From positions 3,568 to 67,567 of the forward strand of contig CAYLMA010000016.1 in NCBI GenBank assembly GCA_964384915.1: a DNA stretch of 64,000 bases, written 5' to 3'. The stretch comes from Sulfurimicrobium sp964384915 (GTDB lineage Bacteria; Pseudomonadota; Gammaproteobacteria; Burkholderiales; Sulfuricellaceae). Position numbers and translations under genes: made by a program. Shown in pieces: positions 1 to 6,187 of this stretch; within the stretch, counting starts at the first letter, position 1; each line of letters starts with the position of its first letter. The notes beneath the pieces are model-generated. The model worked only from the letters and a program-made list of their open reading frames with translations, was not told the origin of the DNA and did not search any database.

Positions 1-229
1 GCAGCGTGCCCACTCGCGCCGCCAGCGCGCAGGCGGCATGGGAGACCCGCGTGCCGGGTTCGAGCATCAGGCACGCGACCCCGCCCACCGGCACATGAGT
101 ACGCACTCCGGTCTTGTCAACGACCACGAATGCGCCATCCAGCACGTCGAGGTGACCCCTTTCGATGAACAGGATGGAGAGCCTGTCCTTGATGGGAATA
201 GGTTTGAGCGGGGGAAGCAGATTGGACAT
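1..229 (-). CDS. cas1: Cas1, type I-E CRISPR integrase (partial, C-terminus off the left edge)
   Basis: Reading the minus strand from an ATG at 229 gives 76 residues that match the N-terminus of type I-E Cas1: PIPIKDRLSILFIERG, then a GAFVVVDKTGVRTHVPVGG block, then CLMLEPGTRVSHAA. Cas1 forms the Cas1-Cas2 complex that inserts new spacers into a CRISPR array. The active-site residues lie beyond the window, as cas2 and the array probably do. The start follows the toxin stop codon (234-236) by only 4 bp, so cas1 is probably translated from a transcript that includes the preceding toxin-antitoxin pair. In most I-E operons cas1 follows cas6e directly. Confidence 0.9.
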   Translation of the reverse strand, partial: MSNLLPPLKPIPIKDRLSILFIERGHLDVLDGAFVVVDKTGVRTHVPVGGVACLMLEPGTRVSHAACALAARVGTL

Positions 230-233
230 GGCT

Positions 234-716
234 TTATTCGCCCCCAGCCGCCAAGGCGGCAGCGATAATTTCCTTGCCGAGAAAATATCCGGATGCCGCA
301 AGCTCGTCCAGCAGGGGTTTGAGGAGAGGCACGAATCCCTTGCGCTTCGCCAGCACCAGTACGCCCACTGTTCCGATCACGGGGATGCCGATATTCGTCG
401 CCATGCGGCGACCAGCCTTGTCATCCATGAGAACACCGCATTTGCGTTCTAGCGCCGAAGCAATCGCGCTTGCCTCACCGGCATCGACATCCTGCGCGAA
501 AACAGAATAATCCGGCGCCGCACATAATTCCAAGACCTTGTTATCCACGGCTTCCCGGATGAGAACGCTCTCCGGAAAATCGTGCCTCCCGGCACACTCC
601 TCCAACACGGCAGCCGTCACCAGGACAGTGTCAAAAACCCGTGGCAGCAACTCCAGGCGGCGAAGACGAGCGAACGCGATCAACGGACCGGCATCCGCGA
701 TGACGACCTTATTCAA
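234..716 (-). CDS. PIN-domain (DUF3368/VapC-like) ribonuclease toxin
   Basis: The 160-residue product starts VVIADAGPLIAFARL, the usual first acidic motif of PIN-domain nucleases. Further acidic positions follow in DAGEASAIA (about residues 79-87) and in LMDDKAG (about 97-103). This is the arrangement of the DUF3368 PIN family, metal-dependent RNases that act as toxins and pair with UPF0175-type antitoxins. The only in-frame start near the N-terminus is a TTG at 716 that overlaps the antitoxin stop, so translation is probably coupled and weak. The gene is inserted between cas6e and cas1 and is on the same strand. The RNA target cannot be predicted. Confidence 0.8.
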   Translation of the reverse strand: MNKVVIADAGPLIAFARLRRLELLPRVFDTVLVTAAVLEECAGRHDFPESVLIREAVDNKVLELCAAPDYSVFAQDVDAGEASAIASALERKCGVLMDDKAGRRMATNIGIPVIGTVGVLVLAKRKGFVPLLKPLLDELAASGYFLGKEIIAAALAAGGE

Positions 717-1032
717 AGGCCGTCAACTCCCGCTCCAATTCCTCCTTGCCGTAACGAACGACGGGGATCTTCAGCGCACCGAGGTGATCGATGAATTCAC
801 TTTGTGACATCCCCGCCAGCTTGGCGGCCTTGCCTAAGCTAACCACCTCGTCGTCGAACAGCTTGACCGCCAGCGCAACGCGCACCCCCTCCTTGAGCAA
901 GGTTTCGTCAAACGGCACCGCGACGAAAACCGGCTGGCCGTGCTTGGTGACGAGTGAAAGCTTGCCCTGCTCGGCATCGCGTATCAATTCGCCGGTACGC
1001 TCGCGTAAATCGCGGACGGTGAAAGTATCCAT
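709..1032 (-). CDS. Antitoxin with N-terminal Phd/YefM-like and C-terminal UPF0175-like regions
   Basis: The product is about 107 residues. The N-terminal half (FTVRDLRERTGELIRDAEQG, then HGQPVFVAVPF) has the Phd/YefM antitoxin pattern, a DNA-binding dimer that represses its own operon. The C-terminal half (LFDDEVVSLGKAAKLAGMSQ, then IPVVRYGKEEL) resembles UPF0175 helix-turn-helix antitoxins. It overlaps the PIN toxin by 8 bp, the normal antitoxin-first order. I chose the ATG at 1032 because AAAGGA lies 8 nt upstream of it; an ATG at 1041 is possible but has no spaced ribosome binding site. Combining the two antitoxin folds in one chain is unusual as far as I know. Confidence 0.75.
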   Translation of the reverse strand: MDTFTVRDLRERTGELIRDAEQGKLSLVTKHGQPVFVAVPFDETLLKEGVRVALAVKLFDDEVVSLGKAAKLAGMSQSEFIDHLGALKIPVVRYGKEELERELTAFE

Positions 1033-1050
1033 GGCGCTCATCCTTTAATG

Positions 1051-1078
1051 AATTGTGCCATCAAATGGTAGCACAATT
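1051..1078. promoter_or_regulatory. Inverted-repeat operator of the toxin-antitoxin pair
   Basis: Perfect 8-bp arms AATTGTGC (1051-1058) and GCACAATT (1071-1078) are separated by 12 bp. They lie between the cas6e stop codon and the antitoxin start. An inverted repeat directly upstream of a Phd-type antitoxin is the normal autorepression operator. The right arm overlaps the last codon position of cas6e, so the insertion left almost no spacer. Confidence 0.55.
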
Positions 1079-1809
1079 TATTCCGCTCGCCGGATAAGGA
1101 GTAGGCCGCAGCCGAAGGCTTTGGCGTGGCCGACACCCTCAAACAATACCTGACGAAACGCTTTCGAATTAGTAACTTCCAACTCTCCCGTAAAATCCAC
1201 AGTAGAAAAAGAGATGCTCTTACGCTCGGCTTGATGTTGGGCATAACCATCCACGCGAACTGTCGTCTCGATGCGGCCACCTTGCTCATCATGTAGTTTC
1301 CGGTTTAGCAGACGAAACCCAGCCCTTTCCGCACGTCGTTCCAGCCAATCCAAGCATCTAGCTTGCACCAATTCATACAGAGCGGGTTTGGATTCATCCG
1401 TATCGGGCCAATCTGCCCACCTGTTAAAGCCTCGCTCAGCCAATAAGCGCGTTTTTTCCTGCATCACCACATCATCTCGACGCGATTTTCCGTTCACCTT
1501 GTGCGTCACGACAGGATTAACCCTTAATTCAAAGGCCAAGCGTTGGCCCTCTTGCAGATGCGGATCATAATCACGGCATTGCACCTGCCAGGCGGCAGAG
1601 CATGATTGCGGTTTGCGAGCAGATACTACGTAGAAACCGGGCAAGCTGCCTTCGCCATCGCGCCGCCGGAAAATAAAATCCCGCACCGAACCAGGCTCTG
1701 CCGAAAAAAAACGCCACAACCACTGATGATCGCCATAGGGATTTCTGGCCCACTGCATGGCCGCTTCGCGCTCGGCGCCCGGTGTGGGTGTGATGAGACT
1801 GAAATACAT
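1078..1809 (-). CDS. cas6e: Cas6e (CasE), crRNA-processing endoribonuclease
   Basis: The 243-residue protein begins MYFSLITPTPG and has the PYGDHQWLWRFF segment with the His (H28) expected for the general acid/base of Cas6e. A C-terminal glycine-rich loop, GVGHAKAFGCGLLLIRR, is the family signature. Cas6e cuts the hairpin repeats of pre-crRNA and stays bound to the 3' hairpin as a Cascade subunit. The ATG at 1809 is one base after the cas5 stop. A longer frame exists upstream but overlaps cas5 and is not homologous. Its likely substrates include the two degenerate repeats at 6037-6125. Confidence 0.93.
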   Translation of the reverse strand: MYFSLITPTPGAEREAAMQWARNPYGDHQWLWRFFSAEPGSVRDFIFRRRDGEGSLPGFYVVSARKPQSCSAAWQVQCRDYDPHLQEGQRLAFELRVNPVVTHKVNGKSRRDDVVMQEKTRLLAERGFNRWADWPDTDESKPALYELVQARCLDWLERRAERAGFRLLNRKLHDEQGGRIETTVRVDGYAQHQAERKSISFSTVDFTGELEVTNSKAFRQVLFEGVGHAKAFGCGLLLIRRAE

Positions 1810-1810
1810 G

Positions 1811-2548
1811 TTATTGCCCCCCTTGTGGCGCCAAGGCGACGTACTCGACACGATCACCAAATTGCCAATGTTCCCGCGACAGCACGCGGTCTTTGCGAAC
1901 AAATTCCAGATCGTGCACCACACCGGGCTCAACCCCCTCGCCCCAAACCATGCGCTCCAATGCCAGCGCGGCTCCACCGCCACGTTCGGCAAGTGCCTGT
2001 TGATAAGCATAAAACGCAAGCAACCCATTTCCCGCCGCGATGACCTGCGGATTGAGCGGTAGTGCCGGTGGGCAGGCTTTGCGTCCCAAGTAGAGAGTAA
2101 AGCGTGGATTCGTGAGCGCCCGCGCCACCTCGCTCAAGGCATAGGGCGCACCGTCGCGCACCTGCACTGCCACCAGACTCGCAGCATCCTGCCGGTAATC
2201 GCGGGTAGAAAGAATGGTATTGAGATCGACCTTGGGCAAGCCAAGCTCGTCACGCCGGGAATTATGCGGCCGGTTCTTCAACGCGGCGCGCCCCGGCACC
2301 TGTGCGGTATGGTAATCGCGAAGTAAGCGGCCGGAAGACAGCACGCCGATGGCAAAGCCATAACCAGCCCGCAAAGCGGCATGAGCATCCTCCTCTTCCC
2401 TGCGGATGCCCAAGGCAGCAGCCAGCAACCCCAGCAAGGCCGACTCACTGGGATAATTTGCCGTGGGGCGGAACTCGCCCACGGCGGTTTCACCCCAGGC
2501 GACAAGTGGCGCCTGCAACTGAAAGATCAGATAGTCCATGGCCTTCAC
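1811..2548 (-). CDS. cas5: Cas5e (CasD), Cascade 5'-handle-binding subunit
   Basis: About 245 residues, opening with MDYLIFQLQAPLVAWGE and then GEFRPTANYPSESALLGLL, the conserved N-terminal RAMP-fold region of type I-E Cas5. In Cascade this subunit caps the crRNA 5' handle and contacts Cse1. Two starts are possible: a GTG at 2548 that overlaps the cas7 TGA (GTGA coupling), or an ATG three codons later at 2539. Length is normal for the family. Confidence 0.92.
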   Translation of the reverse strand: MKAMDYLIFQLQAPLVAWGETAVGEFRPTANYPSESALLGLLAAALGIRREEEDAHAALRAGYGFAIGVLSSGRLLRDYHTAQVPGRAALKNRPHNSRRDELGLPKVDLNTILSTRDYRQDAASLVAVQVRDGAPYALSEVARALTNPRFTLYLGRKACPPALPLNPQVIAAGNGLLAFYAYQQALAERGGGAALALERMVWGEGVEPGVVHDLEFVRKDRVLSREHWQFGDRVEYVALAPQGGQ

Positions 2549-3600
2549 GCCGTCACAAAGCGAACCAGCGCATCCAGACTGCCTTCACCAGCTTCCACAT
2601 TGAAGTGGTAACGGCTGTCGGCACAGGCACCGTAAACGCTGTCGAAATTCTGGTAACGCTTGGTCAGCTCGTTGATGGCGCGGTCCAGCATATCGCCACC
2701 CGTTACCGGCTTGAGAAACGCCTGCGCCAAAGAACGGGGTTGTTGATCTCCTTTCTCGGCCAGCGCATAGGCGGCATACGCGCGAGAGGCAAAGCTGTTC
2801 TGCTTGCCCGTCGGCGAAACCTTGGTGGCCGCATGCACCAGCGCTTCCAGTGTCTTGGCCGCCAAAGCGGCATCTCCGCCCAGGTTTTCAAGTAATAGCT
2901 CACGATTGATGCACAGATAGAGATAGAAAACACCGGCACCGAAACCGGCCTCGCCAATGTGCGCAGCACCGACATCTTCTTCTCCCCGGTTGAGGTCGTC
3001 CACGGCGCTGAAATAGTCGTCTTCCACGGCCACTTTGTGAACGGTGATGGCATGTGCCACTTGTACGGCGGCTTCTACGTTAAAAGCGGGTGAAGAAGCC
3101 AACATGCGCCCAAACATGGCAATATCAGCCGCTTGGCGTGGTTTTCGCAGTAGTTTCAAATCATCTTCGGTCGGTGCGGTGCCAGATGCTGCCAGTTTAT
3201 CCACCAGCAACATCATGGCCGCTTGTTCCTCAGGGCCAAAGTGTGCCAACTGCTCAATATGCAAGTCCTGGTTATTGTCAGATTTCTTATCAGATTTTAG
3301 TTTGCCGAATTGACCAGCCATCGCCTTGGCCCATTCACGGGAATTTTTCTCGGACACCCCTTTTGCCAGCAGAGCTCGATAGACCTCTACTCCCATTTCT
3401 TTGGTTCTAACACCGATATGGCTTTGAAGAGTATTTTCGAAAGCATCCGATGTGCGCCAAGCCCGTTTGAGGCTCTGGGAGGAAACTCGCAAACGGTTGG
3501 CATCGCCAATAATGGCCGTTTTCGGACGTCCCGTATCGTCGCGATTAAGGTTGGAAGGCGGGTAGCTGACCAGCAGATGAAGCTGAACAAAACGTGACAT
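2545..3600 (-). CDS. cas7: Cas7e (CasC), Cascade backbone subunit
   Basis: 351 residues from the ATG at 3600. The N-terminus SRFVQLHLLVSYPPSNLNRD and the later GDANRLRVSSQSLKRAWR are diagnostic for type I-E Cas7/Cse4, which forms the six-subunit filament along the crRNA guide. A GGAGA motif lies 5 nt upstream of this ATG; an ATG four codons upstream (3612) contains the ribosome binding site and is less likely. The protein flips out every sixth guide base, which is relevant to the guide-target match at 5989-6020. Confidence 0.93.
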   Translation of the reverse strand: MSRFVQLHLLVSYPPSNLNRDDTGRPKTAIIGDANRLRVSSQSLKRAWRTSDAFENTLQSHIGVRTKEMGVEVYRALLAKGVSEKNSREWAKAMAGQFGKLKSDKKSDNNQDLHIEQLAHFGPEEQAAMMLLVDKLAASGTAPTEDDLKLLRKPRQAADIAMFGRMLASSPAFNVEAAVQVAHAITVHKVAVEDDYFSAVDDLNRGEEDVGAAHIGEAGFGAGVFYLYLCINRELLLENLGGDAALAAKTLEALVHAATKVSPTGKQNSFASRAYAAYALAEKGDQQPRSLAQAFLKPVTGGDMLDRAINELTKRYQNFDSVYGACADSRYHFNVEAGEGSLDALVRFVTA

Positions 3601-3632
3601 TGCGTTCTCCATTTAACAGAAAAGTATCAAAC

Positions 3633-4145
3633 TTAGGCAGCCGATTTAGCGGGCCAGTGATAGGTATAGGCCCAGCGTTTTTTCACGCCATCACCCCAAA
3701 ACAAAACGTCGTTGGCCAATTCCAGCACATTGGCCTGATAAGCCACCAAGGGCAGCGCCCGGCGCAAACCAGTGAACACTTCGTCTATCGAGGGGGAATC
3801 CAGCAAGCGGCGAAAACGCAGTTCTGAAAATAGCGGACGTTCGCCTACCGACATGGCCACCGGCAGGCTGCGATCGTCCAGTTTTTTTACCTGGGCAAGC
3901 AGGCCGGCGATGGCTGCCAGCCTCTCGTTTCGCCAATTGTTTTCCGGCTTGTCCTCTTCCGGCCAGCCAGCCGCGAGCAGGGTGCGATACAGATGCTGGT
4001 AGCCACCCGTCAGGGAAATTGCCGTCAAATCATGGGCGCGCCGCAACTCGGCACGGCTGCCCCGATGGTTGTCCAGCCCTTGCCACCAGCGCAGTAGCGC
4101 CTGCCCCAAGGATGTTTCCGGTCGAAATGAAATGGTGTCACTCAC
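3633..4145 (-). CDS. cse2: Cse2 (CasB), Cascade small subunit
   Basis: 170 residues, mainly helical, with ALLRWWQGLDNHRGSRAELRR near the N-terminus and RLAAIAGLLAQV in the middle, typical of Cse2. Two copies stabilise the displaced strand in the type I-E R-loop. The C-terminus (KKRWAYTYHW) also matches the family. It is placed between cse1 and cas7, with a 19-bp gap to cse1. Confidence 0.9.
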   Translation of the reverse strand: MSDTISFRPETSLGQALLRWWQGLDNHRGSRAELRRAHDLTAISLTGGYQHLYRTLLAAGWPEEDKPENNWRNERLAAIAGLLAQVKKLDDRSLPVAMSVGERPLFSELRFRRLLDSPSIDEVFTGLRRALPLVAYQANVLELANDVLFWGDGVKKRWAYTYHWPAKSAA

Positions 4146-4164
4146 GCTATGTTCTCCTTGTATT

Positions 4165-5799
4165 TCAGGCCGGCGCTTTGGCGGGGGTTTTTGCCGGCTT
4201 GACTGGTTTTGGGACGGACAATTTCAGAATCTCTTTTAGCTTGTCGCCGTGCAAACTGGCGTGCAGCCGGTTATGCGCCTCGGCCACTCGACGCGGGTTC
4301 TGCCGCTCAATAGGAGCTGCACCCACCAACTCGGCATCAAATAGTTTTACCGCCGCGTCAATCAGCGCCTTGCGCCAGCTCTCACGCATCGGTGTTAAAA
4401 CGGAATCGCCGTCTTCATCCCGGCCCTGCTCGACGAGTTCGGATAACTGCCGGTAAAACACGGGTTCGGTCCCTGACCAGAAGGCGGCATCCACAAATCC
4501 CCAGTCACCTTTGGCTTCTGCTCCCTCGCTGAACCAGGCCGACCGAACCGCTGAGCGCAACAGGAACGCCACATGATCTGCGGCGGCTATCCATTTGGCC
4601 ACTTCGGTTTGAACAAGCTTGCGGCCCTGTGTGTTGCGCTCGGCCAAGCCATAAAGAGGAAGGCTTGACTCGTACCAGCAGCGGGCTTTCATGTTATCCA
4701 TGTCGTAACCGAAAACCCAAAGTCCAAGTCGGTCTCTCAGCCGTTGGCTGCCCAGAACAAATGAAATCATCGAGGCAGGCTGAATTTTCTTTTTTTCCCC
4801 CTGCACGCCAAGCGCCAAACCCAGCCAATGCCTGTAACCCAGCCCACCCGGTTGCGGATGCATGGGCAACCATTCTTCAGGCTTGCTTTCGTAGTATGGC
4901 GACAAGGGATGCCGCCACGGCCCCTTGTAATCGAATCCTTTTGCCTTGGTGATGTAACGCGTCACCAAATTTTCTGTCTTGCGCCCGCAGGCGTCACACT
5001 GGCCACTTGTTATATCGTCTAAATCGAGCCGTATCCTGCGTGGCATGCCCCAGAACACATGGGAAGGATGAGTTTGAATGGGTGCCGTTTTACCGCCCGC
5101 CGGTTGTATGGATTGCATGGCAGCCAGCCAGGGAAATATGAAATGAGGTTCCATCTTGCTGGCATCACCGCCACCACTTCCCAAGAATGAAGTGCGTTCA
5201 CGCACATTTAGCCAAATCGTGTGCCACAGTGAACGAGTCGGCGTAGCAACGATCAGCGTCGTCAAGGGACCGCCGCCGCGAAGCGAGGTAAAGTGCCCAT
5301 TTCCACCGCTGGGCGCGTTGGTTTGCAGGGTAAACAGCGCTGTTGCAGCGCAATGTGGGCACAGGCCGGCGACTGATCCCCGCTTGATGAAGTGATCCTT
5401 GTTTTCCTTGAGCGTATTGTCACCCGGCGCTTCGATCAACAGCGCGCCAATATCGTTGAATTCTGTGTCTTTCACGCCAGATGTGCGCAAACCGAAATCC
5501 TGCATGAACCGAGCGCCATCTCCATCGAAGACAAAGGCGCTTTCTATCGGCGCAAACCAGTGCTTCAGGATTTCAACGGAAGGCGGCGCGTCGTACCACT
5601 GTTTCCATTCGGCATGGCTATTCATCGGGGTGGCGGTTTGTACCAGCCCAATCAGGAACTGAATCAAAGCCCCGTTGAAATCGGGCCGCCTGGCATCCAG
5701 CGCAACAATATCCGGCTCGCCGATCTGCCAGGGCGCAATCCAGTCCTGGGTGCCGTTCTTGCGGCGAACGGAAATCCAAGGCTCATTTATTAAGTTCAT
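4165..5799 (-). CDS. cse1: Cse1 (CasA), Cascade large subunit, PAM recognition
   Basis: 544 residues. The start MNLINEPWISVRR, the block IGEPDIVALDARRPDFNGALIQFLIGLVQTA-like region and the zinc-binding type CPHCAATALFTLQ followed by a second CDACGRKTENL pair fit Cse1. It reads the PAM (AAG in Escherichia coli) and recruits Cas3. The ATG at 5799 lies 11 bp after the stop of the 37-codon ORF, with GGAAG as ribosome binding site, so both genes should share the promoter at 5958-5986. No other promoter is evident immediately before cse1. The C-terminus ends in a Pro/Ala/Lys-rich tail. Confidence 0.92.
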   Translation of the reverse strand: MNLINEPWISVRRKNGTQDWIAPWQIGEPDIVALDARRPDFNGALIQFLIGLVQTATPMNSHAEWKQWYDAPPSVEILKHWFAPIESAFVFDGDGARFMQDFGLRTSGVKDTEFNDIGALLIEAPGDNTLKENKDHFIKRGSVAGLCPHCAATALFTLQTNAPSGGNGHFTSLRGGGPLTTLIVATPTRSLWHTIWLNVRERTSFLGSGGGDASKMEPHFIFPWLAAMQSIQPAGGKTAPIQTHPSHVFWGMPRRIRLDLDDITSGQCDACGRKTENLVTRYITKAKGFDYKGPWRHPLSPYYESKPEEWLPMHPQPGGLGYRHWLGLALGVQGEKKKIQPASMISFVLGSQRLRDRLGLWVFGYDMDNMKARCWYESSLPLYGLAERNTQGRKLVQTEVAKWIAAADHVAFLLRSAVRSAWFSEGAEAKGDWGFVDAAFWSGTEPVFYRQLSELVEQGRDEDGDSVLTPMRESWRKALIDAAVKLFDAELVGAAPIERQNPRRVAEAHNRLHASLHGDKLKEILKLSVPKPVKPAKTPAKAPA

Positions 5800-5810
5800 A
5801 ATTTACTTCC

Positions 5811-5924
5811 CTATACCCAAATAGCAGAGAGAGCAACAATCAATGCAAGCACTGCAACACCCGTTGGGCCAATCTTCCCAAGTTCAGAAACCAATTCTTT
5901 AATTGCTACAACGAAATTTTCCAT
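5811..5924 (-). CDS. 37-aa single-pass membrane protein, candidate CreT-like toxin
   Basis: An ORF too short for usual gene finders. It has an ATG at 5924, an AGGAG 6 nt upstream (5931-5935), and a TAG at 5811. The product begins MENFVVAIKELVSELGKIGP and continues with TGVAVLALIVALSAIWV. That is a short amphipathic N-terminal helix with two Lys and three Glu, then a 17-residue hydrophobic segment reaching the C-terminus. Small hydrophobic proteins like this are common toxins of type I toxin-antitoxin systems. It is the first gene after promoter 5958-5986, whose upstream edge is the target of the mini-CRISPR guide at 6063-6095, and it lies 11 bp before cse1. I recognise no named family. Alternatives are a leader peptide that sets cse1 translation or an accessory Cascade regulator. 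Confidence 0.65.
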   Translation of the reverse strand: MENFVVAIKELVSELGKIGPTGVAVLALIVALSAIWV

Positions 5925-5957
5925 GTCAATCTCCTGCACGCCGTGGATATGCAGAAG

Positions 5958-5986
5958 ATGCTAGACCCAAATCCAAACAAAGTCAA
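5958..5986 (-). promoter_or_regulatory. Sigma-70 promoter of the 37-aa ORF and cse1 operon
   Basis: On the minus strand, -35 TTGACT (5986-5981) and -10 TAGCAT (5963-5958) are separated by exactly 17 bp. Transcription should begin near 5951, about 26 nt before the small ORF start. The outer base of the -35 box is also the first base of the AAG PAM at 5986-5988. Confidence 0.65.
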
Positions 5987-6020
5987 AGCATGTAAGTGCT
6001 TTACAACTCACCCCACCTCA
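5986..6020 (+). promoter_or_regulatory. PAM-flanked partial protospacer for the mini-CRISPR guide
   Basis: AAG (5986-5988) is followed by a 32-nt stretch (5989-6020) compared with the spacer at 6063-6094. Positions 1-5, 7-11 and 13 are identical; the only mismatches in the first 13 are 6 and 12, the bases that type I-E Cascade flips out and does not pair. Beyond position 13 the match is patchy (18 of 32 overall). Partial seed-type matches of this kind permit Cascade binding without Cas3 cutting. The site abuts the -35 of the cas-side promoter and covers the candidate -35 of the mini-CRISPR promoter. Confidence 0.75.
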
Positions 6021-6028
6021 GTTACTCT
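6000..6028 (+). promoter_or_regulatory. Candidate promoter of the mini-CRISPR RNA
   Basis: TTTACA (6000-6005, five of six to the -35 consensus), a 17-bp spacer, and a weak -10 TACTCT (6023-6028). Transcription would start near 6035, one or two bases before the first degenerate repeat. The -35 lies inside the guide target 5989-6020, so the RNA may limit its own synthesis. Confidence 0.45.
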
Positions 6029-6036
6029 TCAACTTC

Positions 6037-6125
6037 GTTCCCTGACCTTCAGGGATGAACCGCATGTCAGTGCATAAAAAGTGACGAAATACAGGCCGTT
6101 CCCCACTTCCGTGGGGAGTTGACCG
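6037..6125 (+). CRISPR. Solitary one-spacer mini-CRISPR with degenerate type I-E repeats (CreA/CreR-like RNA)
   Basis: Repeat 1 (6037-6062) is GTTCC-initiated with a 6-bp stem (CCCTGA/TCAGGG, 3-nt loop) and ends ATGAACCG, the canonical 8-nt 5' handle of many I-E crRNAs. Repeat 2 (6098-6125) has GTTCCCC, a 6-bp stem (CCCCAC/GTGGGG, loop TTCC) and a drifted end AGTTGACCG. Between them is one spacer-length segment (6063-6095, 33 nt, or to 6097). The two repeats differ from each other in the stem, as in CRISPR-like antitoxin or regulator RNAs rather than in active arrays. It is transcribed against the cas operon and is followed by a strong terminator. The spacer matches its own neighbourhood (5989-6020) with an AAG PAM. 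Length of repeats and spacer fits processing by Cas6e and loading into Cascade. Confidence 0.75.
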
Positions 6126-6154
6126 GGCAGGTTAATTACCTGCCCGGCTTTTTT
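6123..6154 (+). terminator. Rho-independent terminator of the mini-CRISPR RNA
   Basis: CCGGGCAGGT (6123-6132), loop TAATT, ACCTGCCCGG (6138-6147), then a T-run from 6149. The 10-bp stem begins within the last bases of repeat 2. No T-run exists on the other strand, so it would not stop cas3 transcripts, which could run antisense through the mini-array. Confidence 0.85.
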
Positions 6155-6187
6155 CATAACCGAACCCCTCTCTGCAAACGTCATAGA

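Noticed and set aside
5919..5930. A second spacer match, CATGTCA (7 of 7), over the start codon of the small ORF
   Set aside because: The preceding bases are TTC instead of AAG, and pairing stops after position 7 except for single bases. The match at 5989-6020 is longer and has the right PAM. It could still be an antisense contact.
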